Source of the DNA: RPQJ01 sp963696545
Lineage (GTDB): Bacteria > Pseudomonadota > Gammaproteobacteria > Steroidobacterales > Steroidobacteraceae
Direction of reading: 5' to 3'
NCBI GenBank assembly: GCA_963696545.1
Contig: CAVOKQ010000008.1
Location: forward strand, 62,001-126,000
DNA length: 64,000 nucleotides
Positions 6,872 through 15,330 of the stretch are shown one piece after another; the stretch's first letter is position 1, and the number at the start of each line of letters is the position of its first letter. The position numbers were made by a program, and so were the translations under genes. The notes below the pieces were generated by a model. It saw only the letters and a list, made by a program, of their open reading frames with translations. It was not told the DNA's origin and made no database searches.

Positions 6872-7459
6872 TCAGGGCGCGCCGCTTCTCTGCGGGAAGC
6901 TGTCGACGATGTCGCGTGCCATCTCGGCCGCCGTGTGGATGCCGCTCTCGGTCGAGCCGCTGCGCGTCTCCGCGGAGATCATGCCGCGCCACAGCAGGCG
7001 TTCGGTGCCGGGCTCGTCGACGAACACCATCACGCTGCCGTCGGTCACGCGTTGCTCGCGCGGAAGTTCAGACGCGGCCGGCGGCGGTGCGTTGCTCTGC
7101 ATCAGCACGTCGTCCGGCAACGGGGCGCCGAAGCGCGGCCGCTGCGAGGTCACGTACTTGCGGGTGCCCACGATCTGGTAGCTGACCAGCATGTCGGCCG
7201 CCTTCGGGTCGGGCACCTGCGTGTAGCCTTTCTTGACCAGCCCGGCCACGACAGCGTCACGGATGTGCTGGTCGGTCGAGGCTGCCACGGTGGGATCGAC
7301 GGCAGCCACGGTACCGAGCTCGCCACCCGTCCAGGCGAACTTCCGCTTGCTGGCGACGTTTGCTCCGGGCACCTCATAGTCGTCGACCTGCCACGACGAA
7401 GAGGCGCAGGCGACGGCCAGGGCAAGCAGCGGCAGGACGAGCCAGCGAATCGATCTCAT
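6872..7459 (-). CDS. DUF4136 lipoprotein
   Basis: A 195-residue lipoprotein. The signal peptide MRSIRWLVLPLLALAVACASS ends with a lipobox-like AVAC. The body has the DUF4136 pattern: a FAWTGGE strand after the linker, ASTDQHIRDAVVAGLVKKGYTQV, DPKAADMLVSYQIVG, then a C-terminal GSVMVFVDEPGTERLLWRGMISAE and IHTAAEMARDIVDSFP. Proteins of this family are envelope lipoproteins of unknown role. The middle part (KYVTSQRPRFG, then a proline-rich loop) is variable. It faces leftward, convergent with the thioredoxin gene. Apart from family assignment nothing can be said about its job. Confidence 0.85.
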   Translation of the reverse strand: MRSIRWLVLPLLALAVACASSSWQVDDYEVPGANVASKRKFAWTGGELGTVAAVDPTVAASTDQHIRDAVVAGLVKKGYTQVPDPKAADMLVSYQIVGTRKYVTSQRPRFGAPLPDDVLMQSNAPPPAASELPREQRVTDGSVMVFVDEPGTERLLWRGMISAETRSGSTESGIHTAAEMARDIVDSFPQRSGAP

Positions 7460-7698
7460 GGCGTTCTCCTCGGCGGTCGTGAACGGTATAGAGAGGGCCG
7501 CGCCCTCGTGTCAACGGCGTCGCGAGCACGTGACTGGCGGCGTGCGGCAGGCATGTCGGCCGGCCGCACCCAGTCCGCCAATTATCTATTTGAATCATGC
7601 GCTTGCGAGCGACCGGCCGGGCTGCCACATTCCCGCATTGCGTGCCGCCGCACCAGGGCGCACGTTGAGCTCAGGGATCCACGACAGCGGAGGTTGCC

Positions 7699-8154
7699 AT
7701 GAGCCGATTCCGCATCCTCGTCGCCGACCAGGCGGAGGCTATTTTCTACGATTCGCCCACGCTCGCGGCCGCACCGCGCGAAGTGGCCCGCATCAGCAAC
7801 CCGGCCGCGCATCTGCACGATCGCGACTTCAACAGCGATCGGCCGGGCCGTAGCTACGAGAGCGTCGGCGGCGCCCGGCACGCGATCGAGCGTGAGAACG
7901 ACCCGCGCCAGCGCGAGGCCGAGGGGTTCGCGCGCCGCATTGCGCGCAGGCTCGACGACGCGCGCCGCAACGAAGACTTCGAGCAGCTGGTAGTGATTGC
8001 GGGACCGGCGTTCCTCGGCATGTTGCGTGCAGCGATGTCGAAGCCGACGCGTGCCCGCGTGGTGCACGAGATCCACAAGGACCTGGTGCACGGGCCGATC
8101 CAGGTGCTGCGCGAGCACCTCGTCGAGTGCGCAGAGGAAATCGCCGCCGCCTGA
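7699..8154 (+). CDS. Host attachment family protein
   Basis: A 151-residue protein of the host-attachment (Hap/AtsE, PF10116-like) family. It shows the usual start SRFRILVADQAEAIFYDS, the linker ISNPAAHLHDRDFNSDRPGR, a basic ARHAIERENDPRQREAEGFARRIARRLDDAR region and a C-terminal domain FEQLVVIAGPAFLGMLRAAMS, HEIHKDLVHGP and REHLVE. The family is related to the eRF1/Pelota-like fold and its role is not clear. The name comes from rhizobial attachment. CGGAGG sits six bases before the ATG. It ends six bases before the stop of the convergent nrdJ gene. It appears to be a single-gene unit. Confidence 0.87.
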   Translation: MSRFRILVADQAEAIFYDSPTLAAAPREVARISNPAAHLHDRDFNSDRPGRSYESVGGARHAIERENDPRQREAEGFARRIARRLDDARRNEDFEQLVVIAGPAFLGMLRAAMSKPTRARVVHEIHKDLVHGPIQVLREHLVECAEEIAAA

Positions 8155-8160
8155 CGCCGG

Positions 8161-9906
8161 TCACCCGACCGCGCAGCAGCGTTCAACTCCGTCGGCTCCA
8201 GCGTTCGACGCGCCGACGACTTGTCCGCGCGCCGTGCCGGCGCGGAAGACGGTGCAGCCCTTGAGTCCGAGGGCGTGCGCCTGTTCGAACACGCCCGCGA
8301 GCGCCGCACGCTCGAAGCACGCTGGCAGGTGGATCGTTTTCGAGATCGCGCCGTCCACCCAGGGCTGCAGCGCCGCCTGCATCGCGAGGTGTGCTGCGGG
8401 ATCGACCTCCTTCGAGGTGACGAAAGCCCGCGGCAACGGTGCCGCGCCGCGCAGTTCGCGCCACAACCGGACGGCATGGTCGGTCACGGGGAACTCGAGC
8501 CCGTGTCCCGAGCGGTCGAGCACCCGCCGTGTGCCTTCGAATTCGAAGATCGGCTCGCTGCCGCTCGAGACGTTGCCCGCGAGCAGGCTGATGGTGCCGG
8601 CCGGCGCCACGACGGTCAGGTGGCTGTTGCGGATTCCCGCAACCGCGATGCGATCGCGCAGCGACGCCGGCAGCCGCTGCACGAAGCGGCTCGCGAGATA
8701 AGGGTCGCGCTCGAACGCAGGAAAACGGCCTTTTTCGCGCGCGAGTTCGACGGACGCCGCGTAGGCCGACGTGCAGATGGTGCGCATCGCCGCGGCCGCA
8801 ACTTCGCGCGCAGCCGGCGAGTCGTAGCGCAGGCCGAGCATGCAGAGCGCGTCAGCGAGACCGGTGATGCCAAGACCGATGCGTCGCGTGGCACGCGCCA
8901 CCGCGGCCTGTTGCGGCAGCGGGAAGTTCGTCACATCGAGGACGTCGTCCAGGAAGCGGACCGCCAGCGCCGCAGTCGCGGCGATGGCCTCGAGATCCAG
9001 TGATGCGTCGGTGGCGAACGGCGCGCGAACGAATTGCGGCAGGTTGATCGAGCCAAGGTTGCAGGCGCCGTACGCGGGCAGCGGCACTTCGCCGCACGGA
9101 TTGGTTGTCGAGAGCCGCTCGCACCAGCCGAGGTTGTTGTCGCGATTGATCGTGTCCACGAACAGCACGCCCGGCTCCGACGATTCGTAGGCGGCGTCGA
9201 GCAGTCGCTGCCAGACCTCGCGCGCCCGCACCACGCGAGATGTGGTCCCCGCTCCTTCCGGGTGGGTCAGCGGCCAGTCCGCATCGTTGCGCACGGCTGC
9301 GAGGAACCGGTCGCTGACCTGCACCGACAGGTTGAAGTAGTGCAGCGCCGCCGGGTCGCGCTTCGCGTCGATGAACTCGAGGATGTCCGGGTGATCGTCA
9401 CGCAGCGTCGCCATCATCGCGCCACGCCGGCTGCCGGACGCCATCACGGTGGCGCACATCGAATTCCAGACGTGCATGAACGACACCGGTCCGGACGCGG
9501 TCGTGCCCGCCGTGGCCGCGCTGCTGCCCCGCGGGCGCAGCGTCGAGAAGTCGCAGCCGATGCCGCCGCCGAGCTGCAGCGTCACCGCGGATTCCTGCAG
9601 CGCAGAGAAGATGCCCGGCATCGAGTCGTCGATGCGTCCCATCACGAAGCAGTTGAGCAGCGTGGCCGACCGGCCGGTGCCGGCGCCGGCGAGGATGCGC
9701 CCGCCTGGCAGGAAGCGTCCGTCGTCGAGCAGGTCCCGGAAGCGCCGGTCCCAGTCCGGAAGCCGCGCCGGTTCTGCCGCGGCGATGGCGCGGGCGACCC
9801 TTGCACGCGTGCCGCGCAAGTCGGCATCGGCCGGCGGCTCGGGTCCCGGCCACCGATAGCGCTGTTGCCAGACCCAGCGCTGCAGTTCGTCGTTTGGCGA
9901 CGTCAT
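8161..9906 (-). CDS. nrdJ: Adenosylcobalamin-dependent ribonucleotide reductase
   Basis: A 581-residue class II ribonucleotide reductase catalytic chain. The redox cysteine pair is C86 (TLLNCFVMG) and C282 (GACNLGSINL). The catalytic N-x-C-x-E motif is N269-C271-E273 (TTNPCGEVPLP). QLGGGIGCDF, GSRRGAMMATL and the phosphate-binding PAGTISLLAGNVSSGSEP are all present. The tail ends in CCAVG, a likely reducing cysteine pair. It has no N-terminal ATP cone and is short compared with long NrdJ forms, so it is a compact type. It makes deoxyribonucleotides independently of oxygen but needs B12. No NrdA/B or NrdD is in the window. ATG at 9904-9906 is the natural start. Confidence 0.93.
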   Translation of the reverse strand: MTSPNDELQRWVWQQRYRWPGPEPPADADLRGTRARVARAIAAAEPARLPDWDRRFRDLLDDGRFLPGGRILAGAGTGRSATLLNCFVMGRIDDSMPGIFSALQESAVTLQLGGGIGCDFSTLRPRGSSAATAGTTASGPVSFMHVWNSMCATVMASGSRRGAMMATLRDDHPDILEFIDAKRDPAALHYFNLSVQVSDRFLAAVRNDADWPLTHPEGAGTTSRVVRAREVWQRLLDAAYESSEPGVLFVDTINRDNNLGWCERLSTTNPCGEVPLPAYGACNLGSINLPQFVRAPFATDASLDLEAIAATAALAVRFLDDVLDVTNFPLPQQAAVARATRRIGLGITGLADALCMLGLRYDSPAAREVAAAAMRTICTSAYAASVELAREKGRFPAFERDPYLASRFVQRLPASLRDRIAVAGIRNSHLTVVAPAGTISLLAGNVSSGSEPIFEFEGTRRVLDRSGHGLEFPVTDHAVRLWRELRGAAPLPRAFVTSKEVDPAAHLAMQAALQPWVDGAISKTIHLPACFERAALAGVFEQAHALGLKGCTVFRAGTARGQVVGASNAGADGVERCCAVG

Positions 9907-10070
9907 CAGCGGGCTCTTTGGGCTCCACCTCGTCCCATCCTATGCTCGCGGGCCGCGGTCCAACAGCTTGGGAATCCCCACGATCCCCGGCCGGCAATCT
10001 GTGACGCGCCTCCCCGCCGGCTGCGGGACCCGTTGGTACGGGGCGCGCGGCAGCGCATACTCTCGACCCG

Positions 10071-12652
10071 ATGAGAACCGTGCTGCTGGCATACGAGCGC
10101 GAGCAAGACCTCGCGGCGATCGAGACGCTGCTGCAATCCCGCGGCCATCACGTGCTTCGGGCCCAGACCGGACTGGAGGCACTCGAGATCGCGCGCCACG
10201 AGCAGCCCCAGGCAGTCGTAAGCGACGTGCTGCTGCCGCTGCTCGACGGCTTCGCCCTGTGTCGCCGCCTGAAGGAAGACCCGCTGCTGCACCACCTGCC
10301 GGTGTACCTGCTGTCGTTCCGTATCGAGGGGCCGAAGTACGAGGCGTTCGCGGCCGAGGTCGGGGCAACCCGGTTCTTCCCGCGCGGCTCGACGCTCGAG
10401 GAGCTGGCTGCGGCCATCGACACGCTGAAGACTGGCACGGACACGATGCGCATGCCCGCCCTGGTGCCGGAACTGCTCGACCGTCGCGAGCAGGACCGCA
10501 AGCGCGTCGTCGATCTCGAGCGGCAGGTGCGCGAACTCGAGACGACGAACCGTTTGCTGGCCGTCGCCGAGCGCGTCGCACGGCAGAAGGTCGAGCACGA
10601 TGCGCGGGAGCGCGCCGAAGCTGTCGCCGCCGAGGCCGCCCGCCTGCAGGAGGTGCAGGCGAAAGTGCACGCGCTCGAGGCGCGTCAGCACGAGTTGTCG
10701 GCCGCCGAATCGCAGGCCCGGGGTGCCGCCGAGGAGTCGCGGGCCGAGCTCGCGCGCGTCGCCGTGCTCGAATCGCGTCTCGCGGAACTGCAGGCCAGCC
10801 GCTCGGCCGCGCAGGCCGTGGCGGCCGACGTGGAGCGCGTGTTCATGTCGCAGCCCATGCCGGCGCTGCTCTCGGACATGGAAACGCAGCAGGTGCGGGC
10901 AGCCAACGATGCGGCAGCGGCATTGGTCGCCATCGCACCCGAGAAACTGCCGGGCCGCTCGCTGGCCGAGCTGTTGCCCGGCTATGTGCCCGGCGAGGAT
11001 CCCGCCCGCACCGTGGACTTCGATTTCACGCGGCCCGACGGCACGCAGGCCATCCTCGAGCTGCGGCGTGTCTCCATCTCTTATGCGGGGCGACCTTGCT
11101 GGCTGACGATTGCGCGCGACGTCACGCTCGAGCGTTCCGAGCGGGCCGTGCAACAGGTCGCGGCTTCCCGGGCGACGGCGCTCGAGGAAGCGCCGGTCGG
11201 AACCTGCGTCATCGACGCAACCGGCCAGATCCGTCACGCGAATGCCGCGTTTCACGCGTTGCTCGGTCTCGAGGCCGGGCAGGCCGACGGCTTGCCGCTG
11301 CAGCAGTTCGAGCTTGGAACCGCCGGGGATTCCACGATCCGCAGCATGGCGATCGGCAGCTCCGGCCAGATGACGCAGGAGACCCGCTGGCGACGTGCCG
11401 ACGGCTCGGTATTCGACGCCGAGGTGTCGGCGACGGTCGGCGGCGGTCGGGGTGGCGGGCGGGTGCTCGTCGTCCGTGACGTATCGGCGCGCCGTCGCGC
11501 GCAGGAGCGCGCCGAGCGCGACCTGCGCAGGTCGAACGGGCTGCTGGAACTCGCCCAGCACGCGCACTCCTACACAGAGGCCGAGACGCTGGCGCGGGCG
11601 ATCGAGCTCGCGCAGCAGCTCACCTGCAGCGAGGCGGCGTACGTGTTCCTTGCGACCTCCGACGCCGGCCAGTTCGAGCTGGCAGCGAGGCGCGATGGCG
11701 TCGCGCCCACGGCCGAGGAACTCTCGGTCCTGACTCGCTGGCGTGGGCTGCCCCGGCTGACACGGCGCTGTACGACTGCCTGAGCTCGCAGCGGTCGACG
11801 GTCCGCGAGGGCTCCGAAGGCACCGGCGGACTGCGCCAGGCCGGGCTGCCTGGCTCGCTGCACCGCCAGCTCGCCACGCCGATGCTCGACGGCGGACGCC
11901 TCGTTGGCGTGCTGCTGCTGGCGAACAAGAAGGAATCGTACGACGAAGACGACCAGCGCCACGCGGCGCAGGTCGCCGATGCCGTGGCAAAGCTGCTGCG
12001 CCGCCGCCGGTCGGACGCCGAGGTCGTGAGCGCCATGGATCACATGGAGCGCGTGATGCTCGGTGCGGTGGAGGCGGTCGGAGCGCTCTCCGAGTCGCAG
12101 GATGCGTGCAAGACCGGGCGTGCGAAGCGCGTTGCGGAACTCGCGGCCGGCATCGGCACTGCGCTTGGACTGCCGGGCCACTCGGTGCGCGGCCTGCGTG
12201 TCATGGGCCAGCTGATCGACGTCGGCATGCTGCAGATCCCGCGCGAGCTGCTGTGGCGGCCGGGCACACTCGCCGCGGCCGAGTTCGAGCTGGTGAAGAC
12301 GCATCCCGAGCGTGGCCACGAAATCCTGCGGCGGATCGAGTTCCCATGGCCGGTCGCCGAGGCCGTGCGGCAGCATCACGAGCGACTGGACGGCTCCGGC
12401 TATCCGCGTGCGCTGAAGGGCGAGGAGATCCTGCTCGAGGCGCGGATCGTCGCGGTCGCGGACGCGGTGGAGGCCATGATGTCGCCGCGGCCCCACCGGG
12501 CGGCGCTCTCGCTCGTCGCCTGTGTCGAAGAACTGCAGTCCCAGGCCGGTCGCCGGTACGATGCGCGGGTGGTCAAGGCCTGCGTCAAGCTCCTGCGCGA
12601 GCGCCAGGCACAGCCGGAGCCCGAGGTTCCTGCCGACCAGCGCATCGCCTGA
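10071..12652 (+). CDS. REC-PAS-GAF-HD-GYP-like regulator, frameshifted, catalytic site degraded
   Basis: Two frames together encode one protein of about 860 residues. Frame one (10071-11783) gives a receiver domain (residues 1-120, D52 in VVSDVLLP), a long coiled coil (about 145-255), two PAS-like segments (about 265-480) and the first half of a GAF domain. The second frame, entered near 11732, completes the GAF domain and gives the HD-GYP domain, ending at 12652. Adding one base near 11732 (GTCCTGACTCG) restores continuity. HD-GYP proteins hydrolyse cyclic di-GMP. Here HHERLDGSGYP is present, but the HD motif reads LIDVGM instead of HDxGK and the first histidine segment is KTGRAKR, so phosphodiesterase activity is doubtful. 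The next gene starts nine bases later. Confidence 0.8.
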
Positions 12653-12661
12653 GGCGACTGG

Positions 12662-14062
12662 ATGCACCTGCAATTCTTCGGCGCGGCCGGTGAGGTCACC
12701 GGCTCGTGCCACATCGTTGAAGTCGGCGGCCGGCGGCTGCTGCTCGATTGTGGACTGATCCAGGGCGGTGCCGCCCCGGACCTGCGCAACCGCGAGCCCT
12801 TTCCATTCGAGGCCGGTGACATCGACGCGGTGGTCCTGAGCCACCCGCACATCGATCATTGCGGACGCCTGCCACTGCTGCACCGGCGCGGCTTCCGGGG
12901 CCCGATCTTCGCGACCGCCGCCTGCCGGGACCTCGCCCGGATCCTGCTGCTGGACAGCGCCAACATGCAACAGCGCGACGCCGAGCGCGAGACGCGCAAG
13001 CGGCAACGCAATGGCGCCGGGAAGCCGGTGCAGCCGCTCTACACGCTGGATGACGCCGAGGCGGTATTGCGCCTGTTCCGCGTCGTGCCCTATCACCAGG
13101 CCTTCGACGTGCTGCCCGGTGTCGTGCTGACGTTTCGCGATGCCGGCCACATCCTGGGCTCGGCGAGCGTCTGGCTGCACCTCAGCGAAGCCGGCGTCAC
13201 TCGCACCGTCGCGTTCAGTGGCGACCTGGGCCAGTACGATTCACCGATCCTGCGCGATCCCGAGCCGGGCCCGGCGGCGGACTTCGTCGTCATGGAGAGC
13301 ACGTATGGCAGCCGCCTGCATCGTGACCGTGACGCGACGCTGGTCGAGTTCGGCGAGATCCTGCGGGCAGCGCGCGCCGACGGCGGCAACGTACTGATAC
13401 CGGCCTTCGCCGTCGGCCGCAGCCAGGACCTGCTGTACGAGATGGGCACCCACTTCGACGCCTGGCGGCTTGCCGACTGGCGCATCTTCCTCGACAGCCC
13501 GATGGCGATCGAGGCGTCGGAAGTCTACTGGCGGCACCCGGAGCTCTACGACGAAGAGGCCACCGCGGTGCGCGTCCGGGCGGGAAAGATGCCAGACCTG
13601 CCGAACCTGACGCTGTGCCGCTCTGTCGAGGAATCGATGGCGATCAACCGGATCGCGAGTGGCGCGATCGTGATCGCGGGCAGTGGCATGTGCACCGGCG
13701 GTCGCATCGTGCACCACCTGAAGCACAACCTGTCGCGGCCGCAGTGCGACGTCGTCTTCACCGGATACCAGGCCGAGGGCACGCTCGGGCGCGCAATCGT
13801 CGACGGCCGCGACGAGGTGCGTATCCACGGCAGCCCGGTGCGTGTCGCTGCACGCATCCACACGCTCGGCGGCTTCTCCGCGCACGGGGACCAGGGGGAC
13901 CTGCTGCGCTGGTACGCAGGCGTCGGTGGTCGGCCTCCGGTGTGGCTGGTGCACGGCGAGCGGAGCGCGTCCGACGCGTTGCGCGACGAGCTGCGCAAGT
14001 CCGGTGCCCATGCGGAAGTCGCGGCTCCGGGAGTCCGGCTCGACCTCGAGGCGAAGACTTGA
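12662..14062 (+). CDS. MBL-fold beta-CASP RNA metallo-hydrolase
   Basis: A 466-residue metallo-beta-lactamase-fold nuclease of the CPSF/beta-CASP group. The zinc motif HxHxDH is H61-P-H63-I-D65-H66 in LSHPHIDHCGRLP. Further motifs are DAGHILGSASV, the AFSGDLG strand, MESTYGSR, the beta-CASP residues FAVGRSQDLLYE and FLDSPMAI, GSGMCTGGRI and the closing histidines in HTLGGFSAHGDQ and LVHGE. Family members in bacteria are RNA endo- or exonucleases, although the substrate for this stand-alone group is poorly defined. Its stop overlaps the TTG start of the next gene (TTGA), so the two are translated together. Confidence 0.92.
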   Translation: MHLQFFGAAGEVTGSCHIVEVGGRRLLLDCGLIQGGAAPDLRNREPFPFEAGDIDAVVLSHPHIDHCGRLPLLHRRGFRGPIFATAACRDLARILLLDSANMQQRDAERETRKRQRNGAGKPVQPLYTLDDAEAVLRLFRVVPYHQAFDVLPGVVLTFRDAGHILGSASVWLHLSEAGVTRTVAFSGDLGQYDSPILRDPEPGPAADFVVMESTYGSRLHRDRDATLVEFGEILRAARADGGNVLIPAFAVGRSQDLLYEMGTHFDAWRLADWRIFLDSPMAIEASEVYWRHPELYDEEATAVRVRAGKMPDLPNLTLCRSVEESMAINRIASGAIVIAGSGMCTGGRIVHHLKHNLSRPQCDVVFTGYQAEGTLGRAIVDGRDEVRIHGSPVRVAARIHTLGGFSAHGDQGDLLRWYAGVGGRPPVWLVHGERSASDALRDELRKSGAHAEVAAPGVRLDLEAKT

Positions 14063-15330
14063 AGCGGGCGCTCGCCGGGGCCGTCAACGCGCAGCCGCGC
14101 GAGCTCGGCGGCGCCGTGGCGGCGTTCATGTGCGCCTTCTTCATGTTTTCCGCGTACTCCATCCTGCGGCCGATCCGCGAGACGATGGGCCTGACGTCGG
14201 GGGTCGAGACGCTGCCGGCGCTGTTCTGGGGAACGTTCGCGGGTATGTTGCTGGTGCAGCCGGTGTACGGCTGGCTCACGTCGCATTTCCGGCGCTCGGC
14301 GTTCCTGCCGTGGGTGTATCTGTTCTTCGTGCTGAACATCCTCGGCTTCTACGCGTGGTTCAACCTGCAGGCCGACCACACGTGGATCGCGCGCGCGTAC
14401 TTCATCTGGCTCAGCGTGTTCGTGCTGTTCGTCGTGGCCGTGTTCTGGAGCCTGATGGCGGACGTATTCACGCGCGAGCAGGCGGGCCGGCTGTTCGGCT
14501 TCATCGCCGCGGGATTGAGCCTCGGCGGGCTGAACGGGCCCTTTCTCGGCAAGCAGCTCGCCGAGCCGCTCGGCACGATCAACCTGCTGCTGGTGTCCGC
14601 TGCTTTGCTCACGGTGTCGCTCGGCTTCATGCTGCTGGTGCTGCGCTGGCACCGGGCACACGGCGAGAACACCGCGGCAGGTGCGGACCGTGACGAGAAA
14701 CTCGGCGGCACCGCACTCGCGGCCTTCCGCCAGGTGATGCAGTCGCCGTACCTCGCGCTGGTCGCGTTGTTCGTCTTCCTGCTCACCTGGGTGTCGACGT
14801 TCCTGTACCTGGAGCAGCAGGCGATGGTGGCCACGACGTTCACCGATCGTGACTCGCGCACCGCCTTCTTCAGCACGATCGACTTCTGGGTACAGGCCGG
14901 ATCGCTGGTGATGCAGCTGTTCCTGTTCGGCCGGTTGTTCCGCTGGTTCGGCTTCCGCGCGCTGATCGTCAGCATCCCGGTGCTGATGACGGCGGGCTAT
15001 GCGACGCTCGCGATGTTCCCGACGTTCGCCGTGCTGGTCGGCGTGATGATGGTCCGTCGCGTCGGCGAGTATTCGATCACGCGGCCGTCGCGCGACGCGC
15101 TGTACACGGTCGTGTCGCGCGAGGAGAAGTACAAGGCGAAGAGCCTGATCGACACGTTCATCTATCGCGGCGGCGATGCCACGGCGGCGTCGGTGCACGC
15201 ATTCATCAAGGCGACGTTCGGGCTCGGCGTCAGCGGCATCGCGTGGTGCGGCGTCGCGATCACGGCCGTGTGGGCCGCGGTCGCCTGGACGCTCGGCACG
15301 CGCTACGGTGGCCTCAGCCGTCGACGTTGA
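14059..15330 (+). CDS. MFS transporter (NTT/ADP-ATP-carrier-like branch)
   Basis: A 423-residue membrane protein with about twelve hydrophobic helices. Characteristic residues are AYSILRPIRETMGLTSG near the first helix, WSLMADVFTREQAGRLFGFIAAGLSLGG in the middle, and RRVGEYSITRPSRDALYTVV, EEKYKAKSLIDTFIYRGGDA near the end. This pattern is found in MFS proteins related to nucleotide transporters (COG3202-like), but that does not prove nucleotide substrates. The TTG start at 14059 overlaps the preceding nuclease stop, so expression is coupled. The last 17 bases overlap the convergent REC/TonB gene. No obvious substrate site can be named. Confidence 0.8.
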   Translation: MKRALAGAVNAQPRELGGAVAAFMCAFFMFSAYSILRPIRETMGLTSGVETLPALFWGTFAGMLLVQPVYGWLTSHFRRSAFLPWVYLFFVLNILGFYAWFNLQADHTWIARAYFIWLSVFVLFVVAVFWSLMADVFTREQAGRLFGFIAAGLSLGGLNGPFLGKQLAEPLGTINLLLVSAALLTVSLGFMLLVLRWHRAHGENTAAGADRDEKLGGTALAAFRQVMQSPYLALVALFVFLLTWVSTFLYLEQQAMVATTFTDRDSRTAFFSTIDFWVQAGSLVMQLFLFGRLFRWFGFRALIVSIPVLMTAGYATLAMFPTFAVLVGVMMVRRVGEYSITRPSRDALYTVVSREEKYKAKSLIDTFIYRGGDATAASVHAFIKATFGLGVSGIAWCGVAITAVWAAVAWTLGTRYGGLSRRR

